The notes beneath the pieces were generated by a model. The model saw only the letters and a program-made list of their open reading frames with translations. It was not told the DNA's origin and searched no databases. A stretch of 64,000 nt of DNA from Nocardioides pinisoli (GTDB lineage: Bacteria > Actinomycetota > Actinomycetes > Propionibacteriales > Nocardioidaceae), in contig NZ_JANARS010000003.1 in the NCBI RefSeq assembly GCF_024199985.1, positions 1 to 64,000 of the forward strand, given 5' to 3'. Position 1 is the first letter of the stretch, and every line of letters begins with the position of its first letter. Below, piece after piece: positions 44,821 through 53,729 of this stretch. A program made the position numbers and the translations under genes.

Positions 44821-46110
44821 ATGGACCTCATCCCCAAGCCCGACCAGGTGGTCGCCGCGGCCGGCAACGTCGCGCACACGCTGCTCTACGGCGGGTTGGC
44901 CGACCTCCGGCCGATGCCCCGGACCCTGATCGACGACGGAGAGCTGCGCGAGGTCTACCACTACCGACCGGCCGCCGGCGTCGCCGACAACGGTGACCCG
45001 GTCCTCCTGGTGACCCCCCTGGCCGCGCCGGCGCTCTGCTACGACCTGCGCCGCGGCTGCTCCCTCGTCGAGCACCTGGTCGAGCAGGGGCGTCCCACCT
45101 ACCTGCTGGAGTACGGCCAGGTCTCGTTCAAGAACCGCGCGCTGGGCATGGAGCACTGGGTCGACGAGGTGCTGCCCGAGGCGGTCCGGACCGTGCACGA
45201 GCACGCCGGCGGTCGCGGCGTGCACCTCGTCGGCTGGAGCCTCGGCGGGATCTTCACCCTCCTCGTCGCCGCCGACCGCCAGGACCTGCCGATCGCCTCC
45301 ATCACGGTGGTCGGCTCGCCGGTCGACGTGACGAAGGTGCCCCTCGTCGCACCCGTGCGGCCGCTGCTCAACCTCACCCAGGGCAAGGGGATGATCACCC
45401 GCGCCTACCGCGCGCTGGGCGGCGTACCGACCCCGCTCGTCAACTGGGCCTTCACGGCCGCCTCGGCACAGAAGGTCGTCACCAAGCCGCTCGCGGTCCT
45501 GACCCACCTCGACGACACCGACTACCTCGCCCAGATGGAGGCCGTCACCCGTTTCATGTCCAACATGACGGCCTACCCGGGCCGCACGTTCGGCCAGCTC
45601 TACCACCGCTTCGTCAAGGGCAACACCCTCGCGACGGGGCACATGGAGATCGGCGACCGGACCGTCGACCTCGCCGCGATCTCGGTGCCCACGCTGGTGT
45701 TCGCCGGCAACACCGACGGCATCGCGCCGCTGCCGGCCGTACGCGCGGTGGTGCCGCTGCTGACCGGCTCACCGCAGGTGCGCTTCGAGGTCGTGCCCGG
45801 GGGCCACCTCGGGATGCTCACCGGCCGCGCCGCCCGCGCGACGACCTGGACCGCCATCGACGAGTGGGTGGACGAGTGGTCGGGGTCCGTGCCGACGGCG
45901 CCGCCGGCACGGAAGGCGACCCGGAGGAGCACCGCCAAGAGGACCCCCGCCAAGAAGACCCCGGCGAAGAAGGCCTCCGCCAAGAAGGCCGCCGCCGGGA
46001 AGAAGCCGGCGGGCGGCGGCGCACCCGCCGCACCCCCCGCCGGCTCGATCGGCTCGAACCCGTCGCGGCGCTACGGGTCGGCGAGCTCGCGCGCGCTGGG
46101 TGGACCGTGA
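44821..46110 (+). CDS. PhaC-like alpha/beta hydrolase with histone-H1-like tail
   Basis: The 429-aa protein has an alpha/beta-hydrolase domain related to class III PHA synthases (LLVTPLAAPALCYDLR, then the nucleophile elbow GWSLGG near residues 140-145, VFAGNTDGI with the acid, GGHLGM with the His). PHA synthases use Cys in this elbow; here it is Ser, pointing to a hydrolase or acyltransferase instead. Residues about 365-405 form a Lys/Ala/Pro-rich tail with repeated TPAKK and SAKKA units, like histone H1 or PhaM/PhaF-type DNA-binding tails. It is first in a four-gene overlapping operon. Confidence 0.8.
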   Translation: MDLIPKPDQVVAAAGNVAHTLLYGGLADLRPMPRTLIDDGELREVYHYRPAAGVADNGDPVLLVTPLAAPALCYDLRRGCSLVEHLVEQGRPTYLLEYGQVSFKNRALGMEHWVDEVLPEAVRTVHEHAGGRGVHLVGWSLGGIFTLLVAADRQDLPIASITVVGSPVDVTKVPLVAPVRPLLNLTQGKGMITRAYRALGGVPTPLVNWAFTAASAQKVVTKPLAVLTHLDDTDYLAQMEAVTRFMSNMTAYPGRTFGQLYHRFVKGNTLATGHMEIGDRTVDLAAISVPTLVFAGNTDGIAPLPAVRAVVPLLTGSPQVRFEVVPGGHLGMLTGRAARATTWTAIDEWVDEWSGSVPTAPPARKATRRSTAKRTPAKKTPAKKASAKKAAAGKKPAGGGAPAAPPAGSIGSNPSRRYGSASSRALGGP

Positions 46111-47456
46111 GGACAGCGGTCGACGCTGCGCGGCTCCCGCTCGGCGTACGCATCGGCTACGGGAGCGGCTCGGTCGCGACCGGCGCCTTCGGCACGGTGC
46201 CCGGGCTGATGCTGCTGCCCTACCTGACCGACGAGCTGGGCATCGCCGCGCTGTGGGCCGGCGTGATCGTCTTCCTGCCGAAGGCCTGGGACGTGCTGCT
46301 GAACCCCGTCGCCGGGCGGATCAGCGACCGCACGGTCGACCCCGCCGGCCCGCGGCGACCGTGGCTCGTGCGGGCCGGGCTGATGCTGGCCGGCGCCTTC
46401 GCGCTCATCTTCGCCGCGCCCGACCTCGACGGCCGCTGGCTCGAGGCCGGCTGGGTGCTGGTGTTCTTCGTGCTCGCGGCGTCGGCCTACGCGTTCTTCC
46501 AGGTGCCCTACGTCGCGATGCCCGCCGAGATCACGTCGTCCTACGACGAGCGCACCCGGCTGATGACGTGGCGGGTCGCGATCCTGGCCCTCACCATCAT
46601 GGCGGCTGGCGCGACCGCGCCGGTGATCCGTGACGCGGTGGGCGGGCGCGACGGCTATCGCGTGATGGGCGTCGTGATGGCGACCGTCATCCTCGTGGGT
46701 GTCCTGAGCGCGTGGTGGGGCACGCGGCGGGCGCCGATCGGAGCGGTGGAGGCCGGGGCGGGTTCGCTTCGGGAGCAGCTGCGCGTCGTCGCGCGGGCGC
46801 GGGACTTCCGGGTGCTGCTGACCACCTTCGTCCTGCAGGCGCTCGCGACCGGGTGCATGCTGGCCGGCGTGGCCTACGTCGCCGACGACCTGCTCGGCCG
46901 CACGGCCGCGGCCACGATCCTGTTCGTCTGCTTCGTCGGCCCGGCCCTGGTGCTGACGCCGGTCTGGGCGCACTGGGGCGAGCGCGTGGGCAAGAAGCAG
47001 GGCTACGTCGCCGCGTCGCTGTTGCTCGCCGCAGGTGCCGCCCTCGCCGTGGTGGCGCGCGGGGGCAACGACGTCTGGACCTTCGTCGCGACCGGTCTCG
47101 TGGGGGTCGGCTACGCCGGGTGCCAGGTCTTCCCCATGGCGATGCTGCCCGACGTCGCCGCCGTCGACGCCACCCGGACCGGGGAGAACCGCGCGGGCGT
47201 CTACACCGGGGTGTGGACGGCCGGCGAGACGCTCGGCCTGGCGGTGGGTCCCGCGCTCTTCGCCCTCGTGCTCGCGCTGGGCGGCTACCTCTCGAGCGAG
47301 GGCCGCGACATCACCCAGCCCGGCTCGGCGCTGACCGCGATCGCCCTGGGCTTCTCGGTCGTGCCGGCGCTCCTGATCGTGGCCAGCCTGTGGTGGCTGC
47401 GCCAGTACACCCTCGACCCGGCCGACGTGACGGCCGCGGAAGGAGCCGTCCGGTGA
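46107..47456 (+). CDS. MFS transporter, glycoside-pentoside-hexuronide (GPH)-like
   Basis: The 449-aa protein has about 12 transmembrane segments. It contains the GPH/MFS_2 landmarks: [50 protein letters not shown] and a C-terminal [25 protein letters not shown]. Substrates in the family are sugars or related solutes coupled to cations. Here the substrate is unknown. The GTG start overlaps the hydrolase stop, and the stop overlaps the next gene, so it is part of a tightly coupled operon. Confidence 0.85.
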   Translation: MRTAVDAARLPLGVRIGYGSGSVATGAFGTVPGLMLLPYLTDELGIAALWAGVIVFLPKAWDVLLNPVAGRISDRTVDPAGPRRPWLVRAGLMLAGAFALIFAAPDLDGRWLEAGWVLVFFVLAASAYAFFQVPYVAMPAEITSSYDERTRLMTWRVAILALTIMAAGATAPVIRDAVGGRDGYRVMGVVMATVILVGVLSAWWGTRRAPIGAVEAGAGSLREQLRVVARARDFRVLLTTFVLQALATGCMLAGVAYVADDLLGRTAAATILFVCFVGPALVLTPVWAHWGERVGKKQGYVAASLLLAAGAALAVVARGGNDVWTFVATGLVGVGYAGCQVFPMAMLPDVAAVDATRTGENRAGVYTGVWTAGETLGLAVGPALFALVLALGGYLSSEGRDITQPGSALTAIALGFSVVPALLIVASLWWLRQYTLDPADVTAAEGAVR

Positions 47457-48889
47457 CCGACGCGATGCAGAGGTTGGCCGCCCTCCAGGGACGGGACTTG
47501 CCGGTGCACGGCGGCCGCACCCTGGCCTACGTCTACGACTCCGGCGACCCCGAGGTGGACCGCGTCGCCCGCGAGGCGGTCGCCGCCTACGCCGCCTCCA
47601 ACGCCCTCGACCCGACGGCGTTCCCCTCGCTGCTGCAGATGGAGAACGAGCTGGTCGGCTTCGCGTGCGGCCTGCTCGACGCGCCGGCGTCCGCGGTCGG
47701 CACGGTGACGTCCGGCGGCACCGAGTCGATACTGCTGGCGGTCCAGGGCGCGCGCGACAGCCGGCCCGACGTCGTACGACCCCGGATGGTGCTGCCGGCG
47801 ACCGCCCACGCCGCCTTCCACAAGGCGGCCCACTACTTCGGCGTCGAGGCGGTCCTCGTGCCTGTCGGCCCGGACTTCCGCGCCGACGCCCGGGCGATGG
47901 CGGAGGCGATCGACGACGACACCGTCCTGGTCGTGGCGAGCGCGCCGTCCTACGCGCACGGGGTCGTGGACCCGGTGACCGAGGTGGCCGCCGCCGCTGC
48001 CGCCCGCGGGGTCCGCTGCCACGTGGACGCGTGCATCGGCGGATGGGTGCTGCCGTACGCCGCCAGGCTGGGGCGGGCGGTGCCCCCGTGGACGTTCGCC
48101 GTCGAGGGCGTCACGTCGATCTCGGTCGACACCCACAAGTACGCCTACGCGCCGAAGGGCACGTCGCTGCTGCTGCACCGCGACGCGGCGCTGCGCAAGC
48201 CGCAGTTCTTCGCGTCCGCTGCCTGGCCGGGCTACACGATGCTCAACGCCACGACGCAGTCCACCCGCTCGGGCGGGCCCGTGGCCGGCACCTGGGCCGT
48301 CGTCGAGCACATCGGCGACGAGGGCTACCTCGTGCTGGCGGAGCGCGCCCTCGCCGCCGTCGACGCCATCGTGGCCTGCATCGAGCGCGAGCCGGCGCTC
48401 CGGCTCGTGGTCCCGCCCGACTCCACCCTCGTGGCCCTGGCGACCGACGCCTCCTGCGACCCCTTCACGCTGACCGACGAGCTCGTGGCACGCGGGTGGT
48501 ACGTCCAGCCGCAGCTCTCCTTCGGCGACGACCCGCCCAGCATCCACCTATCGGTGAGCGCCGGGACCCACGCGCACGTCGCGGAGTTCGCCTCGGCACT
48601 GACCGAGTCGGTCGCGGCCGCCCGGGCCGCCGGGCCGGTGGCCGTCGACCCCGGCGTGGTGGCGTTCATCGAGGCGCTCGACCCGGCGACCCTCGGCGAC
48701 GACGACTTCGACGGCCTCCTCGCCGCGTCGGGGCTCGTCGGGGAGTCAACCGACGGCGAGCTCGAGCTGCCGAGCCGGATGGCGGAGGTCAACGCCATGC
48801 TCGACGTCGCCTCACCACCGATGCGGGAGGCGCTGCTCGTCGCCTTCCTCGACCGGCTCCAGCGGCCGGTCCGCCGGGACGCCCGATGA
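47453..48889 (+). CDS. PLP-dependent decarboxylase/lyase (sphingosine-1-phosphate lyase-like)
   Basis: The 478-aa fold-type I PLP protein has [32 protein letters not shown] (ring-stacking His), [14 protein letters not shown] (Asp) and the Schiff-base lysine in [13 protein letters not shown]. These fit group II decarboxylases and sphingosine-1-phosphate lyase relatives. The C-terminal 80 residues are unusual. Possible substrates are aromatic or acidic amino acids or a phosphoethanolamine-type lipid. Start GTG 47453 overlaps the transporter stop and has an AAGGAG site. Confidence 0.85.
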   Translation: MTDAMQRLAALQGRDLPVHGGRTLAYVYDSGDPEVDRVAREAVAAYAASNALDPTAFPSLLQMENELVGFACGLLDAPASAVGTVTSGGTESILLAVQGARDSRPDVVRPRMVLPATAHAAFHKAAHYFGVEAVLVPVGPDFRADARAMAEAIDDDTVLVVASAPSYAHGVVDPVTEVAAAAAARGVRCHVDACIGGWVLPYAARLGRAVPPWTFAVEGVTSISVDTHKYAYAPKGTSLLLHRDAALRKPQFFASAAWPGYTMLNATTQSTRSGGPVAGTWAVVEHIGDEGYLVLAERALAAVDAIVACIEREPALRLVVPPDSTLVALATDASCDPFTLTDELVARGWYVQPQLSFGDDPPSIHLSVSAGTHAHVAEFASALTESVAAARAAGPVAVDPGVVAFIEALDPATLGDDDFDGLLAASGLVGESTDGELELPSRMAEVNAMLDVASPPMREALLVAFLDRLQRPVRRDAR

Positions 48890-49596
48890 GCGCCCTCGCC
48901 GGGTTGGTCGACAAGGGGCTCGTCGCCCCCGACTGGGCCGAGGCCCTCGCACCGGTCGACGACCGGATCGCGGAGATGGGCCGGTTCCTGCGGGAGGAGG
49001 TGGCCGCCGGGCGCGGCTACCAGCCGGCGGGCGACCTCGTGATGCGCGCGTTCCAGCGCCCGCTCGCCGACGTACGCGTCCTGGTCGTCGGGCAGGACCC
49101 CTACCCCAACCCCGCGCACCCGATCGGGCTGAGCTTCGCCGTCGAGCGGCACGTGTGGCCGCTCCCGCCGAGCCTGGTCAACATCTACGTCGAGCTGCGT
49201 GACGACCTGGGCATCGTCCCGCCCCGGCACGGCGACCTGTCGGCGTGGGCGGACCAGGGCGTGATGCTGCTCAACCGGACCCTGACGGTGCGACCCGGCG
49301 ACTCCAACAGCCACCAGGGCAAGGGCTGGGAGGCGGTCACCGAGCGGGCGATCGTGGCGCTCGCCGAGCGCGGCGGTCCGGCTGCCGCGATCCTGTGGGG
49401 CCGGCACGCCCAGAAGCTCAAGCCGCTGCTCGGCCAGGTGCCGTGCGTGGAGTCGGCGCACCCCTCGCCGCTGAGCGCCCGGCGCGGGTTCTTCGGCTCC
49501 CGGCCCTTCAGCACGGTCAACCGGCTGCTCGAGGACCAGGGCGCCCGGCCCGTCGACTGGTCCCTGCCGGCGTACGACACCGGCCGGCCCGGGTAG
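48886..49596 (+). CDS. ung: uracil-DNA glycosylase, family 1
   Basis: The 236-aa protein removes uracil from DNA to start base-excision repair. Landmarks are the catalytic-water motif [28 protein letters not shown] and the DNA-intercalating [18 protein letters not shown]. The GQDPYP form, with Pro in place of the usual His, is also known to me from mycobacterial Ung. Its ATG overlaps the decarboxylase stop (ATGA), an odd operon partner, probably coincidental coupling. Confidence 0.94.
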   Translation: MSALAGLVDKGLVAPDWAEALAPVDDRIAEMGRFLREEVAAGRGYQPAGDLVMRAFQRPLADVRVLVVGQDPYPNPAHPIGLSFAVERHVWPLPPSLVNIYVELRDDLGIVPPRHGDLSAWADQGVMLLNRTLTVRPGDSNSHQGKGWEAVTERAIVALAERGGPAAAILWGRHAQKLKPLLGQVPCVESAHPSPLSARRGFFGSRPFSTVNRLLEDQGARPVDWSLPAYDTGRPG

Positions 49597-49630
49597 GCGC
49601 GCGTGCTTGTCGGCCGGGAACCGCTGGAAT

Positions 49631-49650
49631 ATAGTTGAATTCCAAACTAT
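49631..49650 (+). promoter_or_regulatory. AT-rich inverted repeat, candidate operator
   Basis: ATAGTT-N8-AACTAT is a perfect 6-bp inverted repeat in an AT-rich island of otherwise GC-rich DNA, 10 nt before the ATG of the dioxygenase gene. It has the look of a MarR- or Rrf2-type operator overlapping a promoter. No regulator gene is adjacent. Confidence 0.5.
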
Positions 49651-49660
49651 TGAGGATGTC

Positions 49661-50434
49661 ATGACCAGTCCCATGCCCGCCCTGTACATCGGCCACGGCG
49701 CGCCGCCGCTGCTCGACGACCCGATCTGGTCCGGCCAGCTCGCCGCCTGGGCGAATGACCTGCCGCGACCGAAGGCGATCCTGATCGTGTCGGCGCACTG
49801 GGAGTCGGCGCCGGTGAGCCTGTCGGCCAGCGGCGCCCCGCTGGTCTACGACTTCGGCGGGTTCGCGCCGAAGTACTACCGGATGACCTACGAGACGCCG
49901 GACGCCACCGCGCTGGCGCAGCGCGTCGCGCAGATGATGCCGAGCACCGAGCCGGTGCACCAGCACACCTCGCGCGGCCTCGACCACGGGGCCTGGGTGC
50001 CGCTGAAGATCATGTATCCCGAGGCCGACGTCCCGGTGCTCCAGATGTCGCTCCCGACCGACGACCCGCACCGCCTGATGAAGCTCGGCGAGCGGCTGCG
50101 TCCGCTGCGCGAGGAGGGCGTGCTGATCATCGGCTCCGGCTTCCTCACCCACGGCCTGCCGTTCCTCGAGGAGTTCCGCATCGAGGCCACTGCTCCCGGC
50201 TGGTCGGTCGACTTCGACCTCTGGGCGGCCGACGCCCTCGCCCGCGGCGACGTGGACGCCTTGTCGGCCTACCGGTCCGAGGCGCCCGGCATGCCCTACG
50301 CCCACCCGACCGTCGAGCACTACACGCCGCTGTTCGTGACGCTGGGCGCGGCGACGGCCGCCGACGAGCCCGGCACCCAGGTCATCGACGGCTACTGGAT
50401 GGGGCTCTCGAAGAGGTCCCTCCAGGTCGCCTGA
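49661..50434 (+). CDS. DODA-type class III extradiol dioxygenase (YgiD-like)
   Basis: The 257-aa protein belongs to the LigB/4,5-DOPA extradiol dioxygenase family. The metal ligands and catalytic His are seen in YIGHGAPPLL, VSAHWES, RGLDHGAWVPLKIMYP and GSGFLTHGLP. It cleaves catechol-type rings with a non-haem iron or zinc. The physiological substrate is unknown. The ATG follows GAGGA at close spacing, and an inverted repeat sits just upstream. Confidence 0.88.
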   Translation: MTSPMPALYIGHGAPPLLDDPIWSGQLAAWANDLPRPKAILIVSAHWESAPVSLSASGAPLVYDFGGFAPKYYRMTYETPDATALAQRVAQMMPSTEPVHQHTSRGLDHGAWVPLKIMYPEADVPVLQMSLPTDDPHRLMKLGERLRPLREEGVLIIGSGFLTHGLPFLEEFRIEATAPGWSVDFDLWAADALARGDVDALSAYRSEAPGMPYAHPTVEHYTPLFVTLGAATAADEPGTQVIDGYWMGLSKRSLQVA

Positions 50435-50458
50435 GCGTCCACGGCTAGTCTCGAAGCC

Positions 50459-51322
50459 GTGCGCGTCCTCTCGATCCAGTCCCACGTCGCCTACGGCCAC
50501 GTCGGCAACTCCGCGGCCGTCTTCCCGCTCCAACGCCTCGGCCACGAGGTGTGGCCGGTGCTGACGGTGAACTTCTCCAACCACACCGGCTACGGCGCGT
50601 GGCGCGGGCCGCTGATCGCGGCCCAGGACGTCGCCGAGGTGATCACCGGCATCGGCGAGCGCGGGGCCTTCGAGACCTGCGACGCGGTGCTGTCCGGCTA
50701 CCAGGGCTCCCCCGAGATCGCGGACGTCATCGTCGACGCGGTCGCGCAGGTCAAGGCCGCCAACCCCGACGCGACCTACACCTGCGACCCGGTGATGGGC
50801 AACGCCACCTCGGGCTGCTTCGTCAACCCGGCGATCCCCCCGAAGTACCGCTCGACGGTGATCCCGGTCGCCGACGTGCTGACCCCCAACCAGTTCGAGC
50901 TCGGCTTCATCACCGACCGCGACGTCCTCAGCGGCCCGTCCTCGCTCGACGACATCCTGTCCGCCGTCGAGGAGGTGCGCGGGCTCGGCCCGTCGACCGT
51001 GCTCGTCACGTCGGTCGACCGCGAGGGCGCCGACGACGGCGTCATCGAGATGCTCGCCGTCACCGCCGACGGCGCCTGGCTGGTGACGACGCCCCGCCTG
51101 CCGATGAAGGCCAACGGGTCCGGCGACATCACCGCCGCGCTGTTCACCGCCCACCTCCGGACGACCGGCTCCCCCGCCGACGCCCTCGCCCGCACCGCGT
51201 CCTCGGTCTTCGCCGTGCTCAAGGAGACCCTCGACTCCGGCGAGCGCGAGCTGCGCCTGGTCGCCGCCCAGGACGCCATCGCCTCGCCCGCCTGCGAGTT
51301 CGAGGTGACCCAGGTCCGCTGA
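50459..51322 (+). CDS. pdxY: pyridoxal kinase (PdxY)
   Basis: The 287-aa ribokinase-fold enzyme phosphorylates pyridoxal to PLP. Typical segments are VLSIQSHVAYGHVGNSAAVFPL, NFSNHTGYG, YTCDPVMGN, VADVLTPNQFELGFIT and the anion-hole/catalytic KANGSGDITAALF (Asp). Length is normal. The GTG start is 24 nt past the dioxygenase stop, so the two may be co-transcribed. Confidence 0.93.
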   Translation: MRVLSIQSHVAYGHVGNSAAVFPLQRLGHEVWPVLTVNFSNHTGYGAWRGPLIAAQDVAEVITGIGERGAFETCDAVLSGYQGSPEIADVIVDAVAQVKAANPDATYTCDPVMGNATSGCFVNPAIPPKYRSTVIPVADVLTPNQFELGFITDRDVLSGPSSLDDILSAVEEVRGLGPSTVLVTSVDREGADDGVIEMLAVTADGAWLVTTPRLPMKANGSGDITAALFTAHLRTTGSPADALARTASSVFAVLKETLDSGERELRLVAAQDAIASPACEFEVTQVR

Positions 51323-51353
51323 CCCCGGACAGCCGCCCTCGCGGGGGCGCGAG

Positions 51354-51715
51354 CGTGGCGGCACATGGCAGATGCCAGACCTGCGTGCGCGTGATCTGCC
51401 GCCACCACCGACCGGTGACGTCCTTCGGTGGCGGCACATCGCAGGCGAACGGCCACCCCGAGTGCGCTCTGCCGCCACTCATCGGCCGGCGCCGTCCCTC
51501 GGTGGCGGCACATCGCAGATGCCAGACCTACGCGCGCGTGATCTGCCGCCACCACCGACCGGCGCCGTCCCTCGGTGGCGGCACATCGCAGATGCCAGAC
51601 CTACGCGCGCGTGATCTGCCGCCACCACCGACCGGCGCCGTCCCTCGGTGGCGGCACATCGCAAGCGAACGGCCACCCCGAGTGCGATCTGCCGCCACTC
51701 ATCAGGCCGGCGCCG
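51354..51715. repeat. array of five 73/74-bp palindromic repeats
   Basis: Most of the 409-nt gap between pdxY and the tRNA is this array. Units start at 51354, 51427, 51501, 51574 and 51647. Every unit opens GTGGCGGCACAT and closes with TGCCGCCA, which can pair into a hairpin. Two alternating core types occur in order A-B-A-A-B: type A contains GATGCCAGACCTACGCGC, type B contains GCGAACGGCCACCCCGAG. Units 3 and 4 are identical except at most a base or two. No gene fits this stretch. Confidence 0.92.
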
Positions 51716-51731
51716 CCGTTGGATGCATCGG

Positions 51732-51803
51732 AGCCGCGTGAGAGATTCGAACTCTCGCAACCCAATTTACAAGATTGGTGCTCTACCCCTGAGCTAACGC
51801 GGC
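51732..51803 (-). tRNA. tRNA-Thr (anticodon TGT)
   Basis: Minus-strand sequence folds into a complete cloverleaf of 72 nt: acceptor GCCGCGT/ACGCGGC, D-arm GCTC...GAGC, anticodon stem CCAAT/ATTGG around CTTGTAA, and T-arm GAGAG-TTCGAAT-CTCTC. The anticodon TGT reads ACA. CCA is not encoded. The palindromic repeat array adjoins its 3' end. Confidence 0.96.
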
Positions 51804-51852
51804 GTACGCCCGAGGGCGCGGCGGCCATCCTAGGTGAGGAAGGATGTGGCCC

Positions 51853-53679
51853 GTGAGCCTCCTCCACGACCCCCACCACGACGGGTCCCCGTTCTACGTC
51901 TCCGACGAGGCGCCCGAGCTCGGCACCAGCGTGACGGTCCGGGTGCGCACGAGCGCCGCCGACCCGGTCGAGGCCGTCTGGCTGCGCACGACGTACGACG
52001 CCGAGCCGGTCTTCCACCCGATGAGCGCCACCACCGCCGGCGACGTCGTCTGGTGGGAGGGCGAGCTGCCGGTGCACAACCCGGTGACGCACTACCGCTT
52101 CCTCCTCGTGCGAGGCGTGGAGCAGGAGTGGCTCACCGGCGCCGGGCCGGTCGGGCACGACCTCCCCGACTCCACCGACTTCCGGATCGCCGCCCACCCG
52201 CCCGCGCCCGACTGGGGACGGGACGGCGTCGTCTACCAGGTCTTCCCCGACCGCTTCGCACGCTCCGCGGCCGCCGACGGGCGCGAGGTGCCCGACTGGG
52301 CGCTGCCGGCCGAGTGGGACGACGAGGTGGTCTTCGAGGGCAGCGACCCGCGCACGCCGATGCAGCTCTACGGCGGTGACCTCGACGGCGTCGTCGAGCG
52401 CCTCGACCACGTCGCCGCGGTCGGCGCCGACATCCTCTACACGACGCCCGTCTTCCCCGGCGAGAGCAACCACCGCTACAACGCGACGACCTTCACCGAG
52501 GTCGACCCGCTGCTCGGCGGCAGCGAGGCCTACGCCCGGCTGAGCGCCGCGGTCCACGAGCGCGGCTGGCGGATCCTGGGCGACCTCACGACCAACCACA
52601 CCGGCGACACCCACGAGTGGTTCCTCTCGGCGGTCGACGACCCCCGTGACCCGCACCGCTCCTTCTACTACTTCGACGACGACGGCACCTACGCCAACTG
52701 GATGGGCCACGGCACGCTGCCCAAGATCAACCACGCCAACCTCGACGTGCGCCACGCGATGGTCGACGGGCCCGACTCCGTCGTCGGCCGCTGGCTCCAA
52801 CCTCCGTACGACGTCGACGGCTGGCGCATCGACGTGGCCAACATGACCGGTCGCCTCGGCGCGATCGACGTCGCCCACGAGGTCGCCCGCACGGTGCGCG
52901 CCACCGCGGCCGCCCTCCACGAGGACCCGTGGGTGATCGGCGAGCACAACCACGACGCCAGCGGCGACGTCGACGGCGACGGGTGGCACGGCACGATGAA
53001 CTACTCGGGCTTCTCGTGGCCGGTGTGGTCGTGGCTGCGCGACCCGGCATCGCCCGCGCGCCCCTTCGGCCGCCCGGTGCCGGTCCCCCGGCGCGAGGGC
53101 GCGGCCGTGGTCGACACGTTCCGGGCCTGGCAGGGCGCGCTCGGCTGGCGGGCCACCGCGTCGAGCTGGAACATCCTCGGCTCCCACGACTCCGCCCGCA
53201 TCCGCACCGTCGTCGGCGGCGACGCCTCGGTCCACCGGGTCGCGGCCGGCCTGCAGTTCACGATGCCGGGCGTCCCGATGGTCTTCGCCGGCGACGAGAT
53301 CGGGCTCGAGGGCGTCAACGGCGAGGACGCCCGCCGCCCCATGCCCTGGCACCGCCGCGAGGAGTGGGACGAGCAGACGCTGACGACGTACGCCGACCTG
53401 GCCCGGCTGCGACGCGAGCACCCGGCGCTCCGCCGGGGCGGGCTGCGCTGGGCCCACGTCGACGCGGACACGATCGCCTACCTGCGCGAGCACCCCGAGC
53501 AGACCGTCCTCGTGGTGGCGCGCAGAGCGGCGGCCCCGGGCTTCTCGCTACCGCTGGAGCCGGGTCGACACGTCTTCGGCTCGGAGCCCGGCGGGGCCGA
53601 CCTGGCCGCGGGACCCGATGGCATCGAGGTACCGTCCGCGACCGGTCCCCGCATCGACGTGTGGAGTCTTCCGGACTGA
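51853..53679 (+). CDS. GH13 alpha-amylase-family glycoside hydrolase (neopullulanase-like)
   Basis: The 608-aa enzyme has an N-terminal beta-domain (about 1-110), a TIM barrel with VYQVFPDRFARS, GDLTTNHTGD, the nucleophile in DGWRIDVAN, acid/base Glu in VIGEHNHDA and the stabilising Asp in LGSHDSAR, then a beta-rich C-domain. It probably acts on maltooligosaccharides or cyclodextrins in the cytoplasm. No signal peptide is seen. GTG 51853 is chosen because AGGAAGG lies 9 nt upstream; an ATG at 51844 abuts that site. Confidence 0.88.
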   Translation: MSLLHDPHHDGSPFYVSDEAPELGTSVTVRVRTSAADPVEAVWLRTTYDAEPVFHPMSATTAGDVVWWEGELPVHNPVTHYRFLLVRGVEQEWLTGAGPVGHDLPDSTDFRIAAHPPAPDWGRDGVVYQVFPDRFARSAAADGREVPDWALPAEWDDEVVFEGSDPRTPMQLYGGDLDGVVERLDHVAAVGADILYTTPVFPGESNHRYNATTFTEVDPLLGGSEAYARLSAAVHERGWRILGDLTTNHTGDTHEWFLSAVDDPRDPHRSFYYFDDDGTYANWMGHGTLPKINHANLDVRHAMVDGPDSVVGRWLQPPYDVDGWRIDVANMTGRLGAIDVAHEVARTVRATAAALHEDPWVIGEHNHDASGDVDGDGWHGTMNYSGFSWPVWSWLRDPASPARPFGRPVPVPRREGAAVVDTFRAWQGALGWRATASSWNILGSHDSARIRTVVGGDASVHRVAAGLQFTMPGVPMVFAGDEIGLEGVNGEDARRPMPWHRREEWDEQTLTTYADLARLRREHPALRRGGLRWAHVDADTIAYLREHPEQTVLVVARRAAAPGFSLPLEPGRHVFGSEPGGADLAAGPDGIEVPSATGPRIDVWSLPD

Positions 53680-53729
53680 GCGGGTCTCGACGCGCCCGTC
53701 ACGGCCTCGTGGGCCGCTAGTGTCATCGC

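Noticed and set aside
51354..51715. CRISPR-like array of regularly spaced repeats
   Set aside because: The spacing is regular, but the interval sequences are shared between units rather than unique, the arms are palindromic and no cas gene is nearby.
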